Positions 20,284 through 30,481 of a stretch of 64,000 bases of DNA are shown piece by piece. Position numbers and translations under genes: made by a program. The DNA is taken from assembly GCA_019925095.2 (NCBI GenBank), contig CM034389.1:20075435-20139434 (forward strand), read 5' to 3'. The notes beneath the pieces were generated by a model. The model did no database searches. It was given only the letters and a program-made list of their open reading frames with translations, and was not told the origin of the DNA. The stretch comes from Dendrolimus kikuchii. Taxonomy: Eukaryota > Arthropoda > Insecta > Lepidoptera > Lasiocampidae. Numbering within the stretch: position 1 is the first letter of the stretch; each line of letters opens with the position of its first letter.

Positions 20284-21936
20284 TCAGTCAAGTTGGTTTG
20301 TGTTCCGTTGTACGCAGAAAGAGCTCACAGTGTCTTGAGGTCTGGCAGCTGGTTTTTGCTGGGTTTGGGTCTTAATAGTTTTGATAATTGGATCCCAAAC
20401 AGGTGGTACTTGCCAACCATCTTCTCTATTGAAATTTGGGTGTTTTTTGATTTCAATAGCCTCACGCATCATTCTAGGTATGAAACGATTCTCTTTCGCG
20501 AGGATTTGTGGGTTATCGAATCTGATGTAGTGGTTGGGTTTATCCAGCGTGTGTTCACTGATCGCAGACTTCGTAGACCTTGTGTGTTTCATGTCAGCAA
20601 TGTGTTCTTTTACTCGTGTTTTTATGCTCCTCTTTGTTTGCCCAATGTATGACAATCCACACTCACAATCAAGCTTGTAAACCCCTGCATCCTGGAGTGG
20701 GATATTGCATTTCACAGGTCTCAGAAATTGGGTAATCTTTTTCTGCGGCTTGAAATATGTTTTGATTGAAGCTCGCCTGAGGATGTGACCAATTCTGTCT
20801 GTGACCCCCTTGATGTAGGGTAGGGTAGCAGGGCACCGCTCAACTGAAGGTGGTTTGGGGCCTTTGTGACGTTGGTGTGGAGTCTTCAGCTGATTGCGTT
20901 GTAGAACTCGCTTGACATGCTGAAGCTCTCCAGCTATGTGGTTCTCGTCACAAATTTTCTGTGCTCTCTGAAACAAAGATTTGCCCACGGTAGCTAACTG
21001 ACTAGGATGGTGGTGAGACGAACCATTAAGGTATTTATCTGTATGGGTAGGTTTCCTATACACCGTATGACCAAGAGTATTGTCAGGGTTCCTTAGGATG
21101 AGCACATCCAGAAAAGCTAATTTATTATTTGCCTCTAGTTCCATAGTAAATTTAATATTACTGCTAATGGAATTGAGATGATCTAGAAATGCAGAGACTT
21201 TATCGTTTGGGAGGACGGCAAAAGTATCGTCTACGTACCTTTTATACATCTTCGGCTTAGCCGGAGCGGTATCCAGTGCCTTCTGCTCGAAGTCTTCCAT
21301 AAAAATGTCAGCTACGACAGGAGACACCGGTGAGCCCATGGCTACACCGTTGATTTGGTCGTAGAAGCCGTAGTCCCACACGAAATAGCCAGATGTGAGG
21401 CAATGTTTTAGTAGATCTGCATATTCCTCAGGCATGTTATTATCTATTAGCTTCCTTTTGACAATCTCAATGCAGTCTTCCACTGGTAAACTGGTAAATA
21501 AGGACTGGACATCAAAACTGACTAGTACTTCATCCTCAGCCAATGTCAAATTTTCAATTGCGCTGATGAAGTCGAAGGAATCCTTGACATGGTAGGGTGT
21601 GTTGCCGCGGAGATTGTTGAGTGTCTTCGCGAGATGTTGTGCCAGTCTGTATGTTGGTGAGTCAAGCTGGCTAACTATAGGGCGCAAGGGGATGTTGTTT
21701 TTGTGAATTTTAGGTAACCCATACAGTTTAGGCGCTTTGGCGCAAGATGGTGTGAGTGCGGATACGTCTATGCTTAATTTTTCGGAGTGTTTTTTCATAA
21801 CCGCGATTGTTTGTTTGGTTACTTTATCCGTGGGGTCAGTTTTGACCTTTTTATAAGTGCTTTCGTCCGATAAAAGATCTTGTATTTTACTATGGGGGAC
21901 TTCACATTCATTTTTCCAGAATTTCAGTACAGTATA
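20284..21936 (-). CDS. Penelope-like reverse transcriptase with GIY-YIG endonuclease, 5'-truncated
   Basis: The frame is open from 21936 to the stop at 20284 (about 550 codons); the first ATG is at 21798 (504 residues), but the coding pattern continues upstream (DLLSDESTYKKVKTDPTDKV), so the true N-terminus is missing. Numbered from that Met: LYGLPKIHK at 25-33, motif A SFDVQSLF at 94-101, GVAMGSPVSP at 151-160, catalytic YVDD at 188-191 and FLDVLI at 229-234. The C-terminal GIY-YIG endonuclease has GVY at 372-374, YIG at 384-386, Arg in KTRVKEH near 395 and Glu in REAIEI near 446-449, with the CxC and His residues typical of PLE endonucleases. It would copy element RNA into nicked chromosomal DNA in the nucleus. 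No internal stop or frameshift, so the insertion is young. Whether a truncated protein is active is doubtful. Confidence 0.95.
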   Translation of the reverse strand, partial: YTVLKFWKNECEVPHSKIQDLLSDESTYKKVKTDPTDKVTKQTIAVMKKHSEKLSIDVSALTPSCAKAPKLYGLPKIHKNNIPLRPIVSQLDSPTYRLAQHLAKTLNNLRGNTPYHVKDSFDFISAIENLTLAEDEVLVSFDVQSLFTSLPVEDCIEIVKRKLIDNNMPEEYADLLKHCLTSGYFVWDYGFYDQINGVAMGSPVSPVVADIFMEDFEQKALDTAPAKPKMYKRYVDDTFAVLPNDKVSAFLDHLNSISSNIKFTMELEANNKLAFLDVLILRNPDNTLGHTVYRKPTHTDKYLNGSSHHHPSQLATVGKSLFQRAQKICDENHIAGELQHVKRVLQRNQLKTPHQRHKGPKPPSVERCPATLPYIKGVTDRIGHILRRASIKTYFKPQKKITQFLRPVKCNIPLQDAGVYKLDCECGLSYIGQTKRSIKTRVKEHIADMKHTRSTKSAISEHTLDKPNHYIRFDNPQILAKENRFIPRMMREAIEIKKHPNFNREDGWQVPPVWDPIIKTIKTQTQQKPAARPQDTVSSFCVQRNTNQLD

Positions 21937-22140
21937 TCAAAGAAGCATGTAGAATACAAGTTCATGACAAATTCATTCTTAGAGCTAAATAAAACTTTAA
22001 CAATACTCGTTGACACTTGACATCTTTGTCTTCCGTGATCACGGCCACTGAAAAGTGGCCGAAACGTCGGAAAAACCAAAATCAAATAAAATTACCGCGC
22101 TTAAAACCGTTAAAACGTAGTTTTATTAGGTATATTATAA

Positions 22141-22544
22141 GTAGGTCATCAACATTTTGTATATATGTAGGTATGTTCTGAAATGAAAACCATACTTGAG
22201 TAAAAACTTAGGTAAATATAAAATTAAAAAAAATATTTAAAAGTTAGAAATTCCGTATCTATACTACTCAACACTATTGGTTTTGACATTTCAAAACGAA
22301 CAAAGAAAACATCGAAAATACCGCATAAGTACCTAAAAACTGCTCAATGCATCTTGTTAAAAGTAGTGTTTATAATCTGTCACCTTCATTTTTTTCATAA
22401 TTTTCCGAATAATTCAAAATTTAGAAGGGATAATCTCTTCACGACTACTCTCTACAAAATGGAACTTAATAATTTCTAAGACCTGGCTAACGCTACGTCA
22501 GATGTGCATAGAAAAAAAATCCATCTCTCAATTACATGTTATAT
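22141..22544. other. AT-rich spacer between two PLE fragments
   Basis: No gene or named repeat seen. Confidence 0.5.
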
Positions 22545-22740
22545 TGGGGGACTTCACATTCATTTTTCCAGAATTTCAGTACAGTATATCAAAGAAGCAT
22601 GTAGAATACAAGTTCATGACAAATTCATTCTTAGAGACCAACAATTTTTTGAGAAAACTGATTATGAGACAAATCGTACAAAGATAGACGTACAAGACAA
22701 CGTAGAAGTGACTGAGGAACACATGGACAGACGAACATAG
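22545..22740 (-). mobile_element. PLE 5'-part fragment overlapping the main copy by 92 bp
   Basis: 22545-22636 is identical to 21893-21984, the extreme 5' end of the main PLE body. Beyond 22636 it continues into sequence not present in that copy, presumably more of the PLE 5' part. No intact frame is evident in it. Same orientation as the main copy. Confidence 0.6.
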
Positions 22741-22825
22741 CAATATAAATTCCATATTCGCCAAAATTGATAATTGATAAGGATACCTCTAATAAGATTC
22801 ATTTAAAAAATCGAATGTCAATAAA

Positions 22826-23420
22826 CGCATGCCATGCCAACCTCAATGACATCATCCGCCGGGCTCTTGTCAGTGTCGGCTTACCGGCCGGCCGTATAAG
22901 AACCGAATGGCTCGGTACGCGACGATGGCAGGAGGCCGGATGGTATGCCAGTTATTCCTTGGAAGATGGGACGGCCGCTTGTTTGAGACGCGGCATGTAT
23001 AGACCTTCTAGCGCCGTCACATCTTCCAATGACTGAGTAAGAGGCTGGCAACGTTGCTTCAAAAGCTGAAGCTCTCAAACGGCGCAAATATCGAACCTTA
23101 GGAAGGGGTTACATATTTGTGCCGTTTGGAGTTGAAACGTTAGGTCCGTGGGGTCCATCGGCAAGGAGTTTCTTCAAAGAAATTTGCAAGAAACTCTTCG
23201 ACGCCACCCGTGATCAGAAGGCTGGCTCATATTTCGCTCAAAGAATAAGCATCGCTATACAGCGCGGCAATGCAGCCTTCTGGGCACGCTCCCATCTGGC
23301 AGCGATTTGTTACACAGTCCACAATCGCTTGTACTATTTATAACTTAGTTTATTTTTAGTTTTTAAGTTAATTAATTGTATACTTTAATATTAAAAATTT
23401 TAATAATTGAAAAAAAAAAC
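22826..23420 (+). pseudogene. Non-LTR retroelement C-terminus with RLE-like motif, decayed
   Basis: Frames 1-3 in turn give HACHANLNDIIRRALVSVGL, then RDDGRRPDGMPVIPWKMGRP with a stop where Trp is expected (LV*DAACIDLL), then RRKYRTLGRGYIFVPFGVET, GPWGPSARSFFKEICKKLF and QRISIAIQRGNAA to a stop near 23343. From memory this order (H.A..NDVI..AL..AGLP, RRPDG, WDATC, QRISxAxQRGNAA) is the C-terminus of a widespread invertebrate RT-related protein. RRPDG...WDA resembles a restriction-like endonuclease motif; that is inference. It ends with an A run at 23409-23419. Several frameshifts and at least one stop make it inactive. Confidence 0.6.
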
Positions 23421-23430
23421 ACGAAAATAA

Positions 23431-23868
23431 TAGCTTCGTTGAACCTGCAGCCCATCTCTCTACACCCTTTAGCCACTCACACCCATGTTGCCCCTGCCTT
23501 CTATGGCATTTTTTGGGGCCCATGCAGGGAGTGGCGAGTCACCGTCTGCCCATTTTTCCATGTTCCCCGAACACTGCGACGGGCAGACGCCATATTCCCA
23601 GAGCCCTAGTACCACTAGCAGTTCACCCCAATAACTCGGTACTCTCTGTTCTCATTTCCGACGATAGTCCTACACTGGCCGGGGCTTGTCCTTTGGTGCA
23701 TTATTATATGGTATAAACAGGGATAATCGCCGGTCAGAGTCACGCCACATTTACATAAAATTTGTCAAGGGGCCTCTACGTGTTGGCCTTCCCATGGCCC
23801 GACGCAAGCCCTCCAAAAGTCCGGGGCATTTTTATGGCCCTTGGTCTTTAAAGACATACAATAAAAAA
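23431..23868 (+). mobile_element. GC-rich retroelement fragment with A-rich tail and 10-bp TSD
   Basis: A 438-bp GC-rich block flanked by acgaaaataa at 23421-23430 and 23869-23878, ending in 'acatacaataaaaaa'. Phrases such as 'gcagggagtggcgagtcacc', 'cgacgatagtcctacactgg' and 'aaagtccggggcattttta' recur, from memory, in lepidopteran LINE 3' UTRs. No intact ORF. It sits directly behind the poly(A) tail of the preceding LINE. Confidence 0.6.
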
Positions 23869-23879
23869 ACGAAAATAAA

Positions 23880-24343
23880 AGATAATAATAAATAACAACA
23901 GTCTCTTGTTCAATCAAAATACTATTTTGGATGTGAAACAATATTCCATCCAAAATAACGTCAAAGTTCAACGATCAGGTAATATTTTAAGCAAAACTTT
24001 CCAAAAATCCCTTTCAACGATGTCTATTATTTGATATGAACAAAGTGAATTCAAAAAATCCCTTAGTTCTTTCAAAAGCAGTTTGTGTAGGTTACTGACA
24101 TTACATTTCGTTTTCGCGAAGCCAGTTTAACCAGTGGTTTATTTGAAAAAAAGCTGTACCGTCAACTCATGCGTGATTATACTGCTCGGCGTAAGCTTCA
24201 GTATTTTTCCACATACATACATTGAGCGAACTTCTTTGTTAAATTCCATAACATTCTTGCAAAACCTGACTCGATATACAGCTGCACTATGCATAGTGAT
24301 ATGTATATAAATAAAATATTATGTATGTATGTATGGCAGCAAT
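23880..24343. other. AT-rich stretch with a short (ATGT)n run
   Basis: (ATGT)n at 24320-24335 may be the tail of a lost LINE. Otherwise nothing recognised. Confidence 0.45.
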
Positions 24344-24638
24344 ATTTCTCTCAATTTCCGTAATTTTAAGTTGTGGAACGTACATTCTCACTCTCTCTGT
24401 TTTACTACCTCACTTTTAGCAATTATTTTTATAAAGATTTATTATTTCTCTCAATTTCCGTAATTTAAAGTTGTGGAACGTACATTCTCACTCTCTCTGT
24501 TTTACTACCTCACTTTTAGCAATTATTTTTATAAAGATATATTATTTCTCTCAATTTCCGTAATTTAAAGTTGTGGAACGTACATTCTCACTCTCTCTGT
24601 TTTACTACCTCACTTTTAGCAATTATTTTTATAAAGAA
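24344..24638 (+). repeat. Tandem triplication of a 100-bp unit
   Basis: Units start at 24344, 24444 and 24544 with 'atttctctcaatttccgtaa' and run through 'cattctcactctctctgttt' and 'cacttttagcaattattttt'. The three copies differ by only one to three bases, so the expansion is recent. The last unit is cut short at about 24638, just before a LINE fragment. Confidence 0.9.
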
Positions 24639-24664
24639 CAATTTTTAGGCACTGTTAGATTATA

Positions 24665-24895
24665 AGTGGATGGATGCAGAAGTCGTGGAAGGCCACGACA
24701 CACCTTCCATGATCAAATTGATCGTGTACTAGCGGAGGGTGATGTCAGGAGCCTTAAGAACAGACGAGCGTGCATGACAAGAGTTATGAATGTCAAAGAA
24801 GCAAGTGAGGTGTGTAAGAATAAGCCTAAATGGCGCTCTGTTGTTCGTGCCTACCCCGCAAGGGAACTGGCGTGAAGTTATGTATGTATGTATGT
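24665..24895 (+). pseudogene. LINE C-terminal remnant (RGRPRHTFHDQID type), copy 2
   Basis: The 69-residue open frame (24666-24875) ends as RGRPRHTFHDQIDRVLAEGD, NRRACMTRVMNVKEASE, KPKWRSVVRAYPARELA and stop, then a (TATG)n tail at about 24879-24893. Nearly identical to copy 1 at 18194-18430. 5'-truncated. It presumably is the C-terminal domain of a non-LTR RT; the clade is not assigned. Confidence 0.75.
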
Positions 24896-24952
24896 TTTAA
24901 CGGATTTAACTCAAAATCTACCTGTCGGGTTTTGATTATACTTTTTATAAAA

Positions 24953-25204
24953 TCTTATACTAATATATAAAGCTGAAGAATTTGTTTGTTTGTATGTTTG
25001 TTTGATTGAACGCGCTAATCTCAGGAACTACTGGTCTGATTTGAAAAATTCTTTCAGTTGTAGATAGCCCATTTATCGAGGAAGGCTATAAGACTATAAT
25101 CTTCACGCTAAGACCAATAGGAGCGGATCACCAATGAAGAATATTTCAAAATCGGAGGGTTTTGAAAGCAAATTCCACGCGGACGACGTCGCGGGCACAG
25201 CTAG
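24953..25204 (+). mobile_element. Helitron-like element, family E, best copy
   Basis: Begins TCTTATACTAATATATAAAG after A and ends 'gcgggcacagctag' before T. Contains 'gcgctaatctcaggaactac', 'ttgaaaaattctttcagttg' and 'cacgctaagaccaataggag', and a GC-rich near-palindrome just before the end. 252 bp, non-coding. Confidence 0.6.
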
Positions 25205-26166
25205 TGTTTTATATGACTCGAGAAATCATATCTTATTTGTTATTACGATATAACATTTTGGATAATTATATTAAAACCTTTCCTACTTTAATATCTAACT
25301 TTAGATGTTCTAAAGTTGACATTAGATATTTAAAAGTAATCAAATAGTGTGTTAGATTGAAATAATCATGTGAGGTTTAAAAAAAAATAATCTAAGGAAA
25401 AATAATAAAGCACAAAATTTGTATATTTTTTTAGATAATCTAAATATCTACTACATGAACTATCGCTGATAGCCCCTTTTATCCACCTAGCACTTATGCC
25501 TATTTTGATCTCCCATAGCATGGTAGGAGTATCGGTAGGAGAGACTATGGTATGAAATGTATGTACACAACAACACTTATTCCATTTACCTCACAACAAA
25601 CTTTGTTTGTAAGTACTTTATTGTGGATTAACATGTTAGACAAAGGAATGTAAGCTAATCCATAAACATCATTTCCGTTACGCCAGTACTTTGAACCAAA
25701 TAAGGAAGTGAAATTCATTTAAATATGACACACACACATCTAAAGTCGGAGCGTAAAGAAAACGAAAAGTGCTATTGTTGTTGTAAGGACATAATTATGC
25801 AAACGTATGGGTTCATATGATGGTAACTGACAATGGCTACTGATAGTTCTATAACCTAATGGCACCAACTTGAAGTTGCCAACGTTTGAAAGATTAATGT
25901 AAAAAGATACGAATCCAGGAAAAAAGTTGGAAAACAAGTATCACTCACTATCTTTATAAAATAAGTTAATCGAAAGATCAAACCATGTTTTTGATATTTC
26001 GCTTACCTTGATTATTGAGCATTAATATTGTGACCTAATCAAAAAGATCAGAGATAATATTAGATCGATGGGACTTGACGCTGCTACAGAAATGGGGGCA
26101 TATTCACGCCCAATTAAATATGTGAAGTCGTTGGTTTTGTACCTGCCTCGCGGCCCTGTGGCTGGG
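25205..26166. other. AT-rich stretch, nothing recognised
   Basis: No gene or named repeat seen. Confidence 0.5.
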
Positions 26167-26176
26167 TCCACTTTTT

Positions 26177-26621
26177 TCATTATAGGGGTTCTCACTCACC
26201 CGTACATGCCATCGAGATGAGAGCGCGAGTGTTCCACGCGCGCGCATCTCTCTTCCTGTGGGGCGCGTTACAGACCGCTCCATGCACGGAATAGACCTAG
26301 TAGGCGCCGGGGCAGAAGCTCCCCCAGCATTGGAAGAGGCCTAGTGAGCGAGGCCCGCGCCTGCCAGGGCAGGCGGAGTTGGGAATCCCGCAGTCTCGTA
26401 GCCCCGGCATAAGGGGCAGGACGGAACACCCAGGGGTTTTAGTGGGTATCCCTAACTGGGGAGTGGCAATAGCGTGGCAACAGTTCTGACTGGGCACGCT
26501 AGTGCCACCCCCGATCTGGCAAATCCCACACTCTCACACGGGTCGCGAACATCCCCCAGGCTTCTGTGCCTGTCGCGGCTTAGTCCTCAAATGGAATACC
26601 CCTGGCCAGAAAAAAAAAGGA
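26177..26621 (+). mobile_element. R1-type LINE 3' UTR insertion with TSD
   Basis: A 445-bp GC-rich block ending in an A run (26609-26618) and flanked by tccacttttt at 26167-26176 and 26622-26631. 'ggttttagtgggtatcccta' and 'gtgccacccccgatctggca' are typical of R1-clade 3' UTRs in Lepidoptera. It shares 'ggttttagtgggtat' with the R1 derivative at 51055. No ORF2 coding part is retained. Confidence 0.65.
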
Positions 26622-26631
26622 TCCACTTTTT

Positions 26632-27362
26632 ACATGAGTTTTGGTATAGATGTCTGATCTCGCCTTAGGGCTACTATATCGTGTCATTTTTACCGACTTA
26701 GTCCTCAGGTATGGCCGAACGACCTTTCAGACCTTGTACTACTAGACTACCTCGGATGTACATGTCCGCCTATAATAGCCAGGTAGAAAAATTCCTTGCT
26801 ATTAGTATGTTATATTTTCTTGCACGTGGTGTTCCGTGGAAAATAAATTTATAGTACCTATAGCGACTAGTAATAAAAACATCTATGTATATATCATAAT
26901 GAATGAAGATAGATGAAGACAATAAAGTTAACCACTTCGTTTATTTGTAGGCTCCAATTTGTATGATTGCTTTTATGTTAGGCTTCATAGAACAAAATTA
27001 TATTGTGCATAGTATACAAAATACATACGACTTAATACTGCACATATTGAATACTAAACACTATCCGTTTTTACGCTAAAGAAAAATCTAGACACACTTC
27101 AATACTCTACTAGCTCTTGCTCTAACACTAAAAGAAATAATAAAAAAATATGTAAAACAAAACCGACTTCACACTAAAACCCCAAAAATAAATATGTAAC
27201 CAACTTCTTTTTACAACATATAGTAATTGGTATCAAGTAAAACATAAAAATTACTATATTTTGTAAATTTCTTGTTGTCCTTTAATGTTTTACTTTTATT
27301 TTGTTAAAAAAAAATTACTTAATTGCGAAAATACTTCAATAACTTTATTTATATTTTTTAAT
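26632..27362. other. AT-rich stretch, nothing recognised
   Basis: No gene or named repeat seen. Confidence 0.5.
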
Positions 27363-27600
27363 GCTGAAGCACAGCAGACAGGTTGACGGCCCAACTGTGA
27401 TGGAAAGTGGTTACCGTCGCCTATGGACATTAGCAAAACCAGAGGTGCTGACAATGTGCTGCCGTCCTTGAATGAGGAACTGGAACCAGCACACCGATGC
27501 CAGAACACAATTCAAGGTTATTGTGACGGCATACTCTAGATTAGGGGTGGTAACACAACACAACATCATACTGCTAGGCGGACTGCCATGCAAGATATTG
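27363..27600 (-). repeat. SINE-like family A, copy
   Basis: On the minus strand: 'gttgtgttaccacccctaat', 'ttgtgttctggcatcggtgt', 'gcagcacattgtcagcacct', 'ggcgacggtaaccactttcc' and a T/A-rich tail. Same order as 39140-39475. Confidence 0.6.
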
Positions 27601-27649
27601 AAGGAGCCTCTTAATAGTAATATTATATTGGAAATTATTCCACTTTTAC

Positions 27650-27800
27650 TCGTACTAATTTACTAAATTCTCGTAACGTACTGCGGTGCAATTCGCTTCT
27701 TATTCCAAAATCGGCTTCCTATTCGAAAATCGGCTTCCTTTAACCGGATTTACTCTAAGAGCTCGGGACTGGGTCTACCTATTTTATTCGCCTAAGAAGC
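27650..27800 (+). repeat. Interspersed repeat L, copy 1, with tandem 19-mer
   Basis: 'ctcgtaacgtactgcggtgc', then two near copies of 'attccaaaatcggcttcct' and 'gctcgggactgggtctacct'. A second copy of the family is at 53714-53830. Class unknown. Confidence 0.5.
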
Positions 27801-28239
27801 TATAAAATAATTACGTTGTGTAGAATTAACGACGCAACAATATCAATATGTGAGGTATAAGGACCACACAGCACATTAATTTATATTCAATATAGATTTG
27901 TAGTCACTTCCATTACTATTCAAATCAATAAATTTATTACATCAACGAGGGATTTGATATCTAATAACAATTAATCATAGTTACTACCAAACGAGAACGG
28001 TATTTTTAGAGACACAAATTAGAATCATAAATATATAGATAATTCTTATAATGTACATCAGTACAAAAAATCAATTTCACACTAAAACTGTATCTAAGGG
28101 TGCACAAAGGGCGATCTTATCTCTAAAAAGTGATTTCTAATTTACAAATCAAATTACATCTGTAGATACTAGGTTTTACTAGAGCTTATCCCGCATAAAC
28201 TTCTATTTATAAAAGAGGAACCAAGTGCGTTTCTATTGC
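27801..28239. other. AT-rich stretch, nothing recognised
   Basis: No gene or named repeat seen. Confidence 0.45.
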
Positions 28240-28575
28240 TTTTTTACACGTTTATTGCATGATTACAGCAGACTGGCAGAAGGCCTTATGGCGACCTTAT
28301 AGAAAGGCGGTTACCGTCACTTCTAAATGTTTGCAACACCAAAGGTGCCACCAATGTGCTGCCGGGCTCAAAGGAGAGGCTGGAACCTGACCACTAGAAC
28401 CAGAACACAGCTCAAGGTTATTATGTCGGCAAGATCTAGTCCAGGGGCGGTGACCATACAGGCAAACATACTGATTGTGGTTTGTTTTGTCGCCTGTTAC
28501 GGACTGGCCACCCGGCCGCAGGATTCTTTCGTCTTTCATGCACGAATGGAAAGAGCGTGCCAGACTCTTCATTTA
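28240..28575 (-). repeat. SINE-like family A, long copy
   Basis: Minus strand: 'aatcctgcggccgggtggcc', 'gcctgtatggtcaccgcccc', 'gagctgtgttctggttctag', 'ggcagcacattggtggcacc', 'acggtaaccgcctttctata' and a T-rich left end. Two overlapping ORFs (83 and 91 residues) are accidental frames of the repeat. Confidence 0.65.
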
Positions 28576-28584
28576 TAATCCAAA

Positions 28585-29997
28585 AAATAAAATAAAGGAC
28601 GTGATACTAAAGTTTATCACACGTCAATATTAGGTATCAACCTTCGCATAACTGCGCCTTAACTTTGTGCATCCTTGACATATGTTACTCACAATGCAAA
28701 TTTAAATAAAAACCCAACAACACCAAAAATGTCTTACCATCACACTCTGAAAGAGCAAACTTAAAAGACTGTCCTTGTCTAAAAAACCATCATAAGATTT
28801 TAATTTTTTTATAAGTACATTTGTCTGTAGTTAAAACATCTTGTAAAACATATTTACTGCAATGCTTAAATTAAATATTTTTAATACATCTGTGAACTCC
28901 TAAATCAAACGTACTTCGCACGAAACACTGTCAATATTGTTCGATAGTAACTAAGGTTCTTTACCGGGATTATAACAACAGTGAGTAGTCGAAAACCATA
29001 GAAAAATCGGGCAAGTGTGTTACAGTCCACAAACTACGAAGGATTTCGCAGAGGCCAAGTAAGTTTATCTATTGTTTTTGACATTTTGGCTGTGAAACTC
29101 TAAAAATACCACATACATAATGTCAAAAACTAGTTATAGCATTTTGTTTAAATCAATTTTTGTTAAAATTATTTTTATATTATAATTTATTGGTCGGTTT
29201 TTCCGGCTTCATAGTTTAAAAGTTAGAGTTTTTAACAGTTTATAAGACAATAATAACATCTGGTCATCTATTATTAATTAATAGGTAAAATCATTTAATA
29301 ACATCTTTACGATTTTTTCACATCTGACCAACGACTATAGACAAAGAAGAAAAATCAGTCCTGATTTGCGTAACTGCTTCTAATACATATATTTATGTTT
29401 TCGATTTTCCTCAAAAACATAAATATATGTATTTAGGCCTGTCGTCCATAGCGTCCGAGACAAATTACATATATGGTGTCTCAAGTATTATCTATGCAAA
29501 TTACTGTGGCATAAAACAACAGACGAACGGACAATATGACTATTTCATATTCCTTTTTGCCAAAATGACTATGAAACCCTAAAAATGCAATCTACATTTT
29601 TTTGTCGCTATGTATTTATTATATGCTCGCAAAAAATAACACTGAATCTTAAAATTACACTCTTTATAATCCAATGTGTGTACTAACATAATATGACAAT
29701 CGGATTTGTTTGATTTTAAGCTCGGTATATTAATATATAGGTATCTATGTATTTAAACACACTTTTTAAGAACTATTGCCGATTTCTTTTTTTCGCCAGA
29801 TAAGCCTTTTTCTAACAAAGAGTATCAATACCCTTACTTTGTACCCAATTTACATACATATATCGTATTAGTATATTATTTGAATTTTTATTAATGTATG
29901 TATATTATACCATGTATGTATATATTTATAAGATACTGATTCGGTAGCGAGAATAATGCAACATACCTCTGTTCTTATCAAAATTTTTGTCCATCCA
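28585..29997. other. AT-rich stretch with one 20-bp hairpin
   Basis: aatacatatatttatgtttt at 29382-29401 is perfectly inverted at 29414-29433 around a 12-base loop. No gene recognised. Confidence 0.6.
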
Positions 29998-30118
29998 AAG
30001 GTTGTCTGGAAGAAATCGCTAATAATAATAAGACCGTCTACTGTATTGTAAAATTTTATTTCTGTTATCTTTAAAACACAATAAAGCATATTCATTCATT
30101 CATTCATACCCTTAAAAC
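29998..30118 (+). mobile_element. LINE 3'-tail fragment with (CATT)n end
   Basis: 'aggttgtctggaagaaatcg', 'aagaccgtctactgtattgt', AATAAA near 30080 and a tail of CATT repeats (30090-30108). Same family as 8905-9040. Confidence 0.6.
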
Positions 30119-30146
30119 ATCGTCATGTCTCTCCATCCCTTTTGCA

Positions 30147-30214
30147 TACATACATATTATGCATAATATGTATGTAAGCAAAAATGGCCGTCACATACAT
30201 GTCACGGCCATTTT
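30147..30214. repeat. Two adjacent palindromes
   Basis: A perfect 30-bp palindrome is centred at 30161/30162. A second hairpin at 30181-30214 has 'aaaatggccgt' and 'acggccatttt' as arms. Together they could be a small foldback element; no TSD identified. Confidence 0.6.
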
Positions 30215-30272
30215 TTAAAACTACACAGTCTATATGGATAAAATTGGAAAGAAAGATTTATTCTATATACCA

Positions 30273-30481
30273 CTAGCTGTCCCGGCAGACGTTGTTCTCC
30301 CCTGAAGAAATAAAATTTAGAACCCGATTCCAGCGCCACCTACCGGGTCCAAAGGTGAGCTATCCTATCTTTCAAGTCGGATCAAACTGCACACGGTGTG
30401 CAAATTTGATTAAAATCGGTCAAGTAGTTTAGGAGTCCATCGCGGACTAACAACGTGACACGTAATTTATATATATTAAGA
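30273..30481 (-). mobile_element. Helitron-like element, family G
   Basis: Minus strand: begins TCTTAATATATATAAATTAC after A, ends 'ccgggacagctag' before T. Inside: 'gcgatggactcctaaactac' and 'tgcacaccgtgtgcagtttg'. 209 bp, non-coding. This sequence type is widespread in insects as I recall. Confidence 0.6.

Larger units (their letters stand above)
19895..22126 (-). mobile_element. Penelope-like element with inverted termini
   Basis: The insertion is bounded by a perfect 14-bp duplication, taggtatattataa, at 19881-19894 and 22127-22140. A terminal sequence of about 140 bp (19926-20066) is present in inverse at the other end (21985-22126). Between them is a minus-strand ORF (20284-21936). Penelope-like elements are known for terminal repeats that may be inverted and for 5' truncation, which fits this layout. 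The left terminus extends further ('ttcttaagttttcgcgac') than the right. A second PLE fragment lies just outside at 22545. Confidence 0.85.

Noticed and set aside
20293..21595. Plus-strand ORFs of 119 and 66 residues
   Set aside because: Antisense shadows of the Penelope-like RT/endonuclease gene.
24344..24638. Considered as a CRISPR-like array or satellite
   Set aside because: Units are directly adjacent with no unique spacers and only three copies; the setting is eukaryotic, so a minisatellite is the simple reading.
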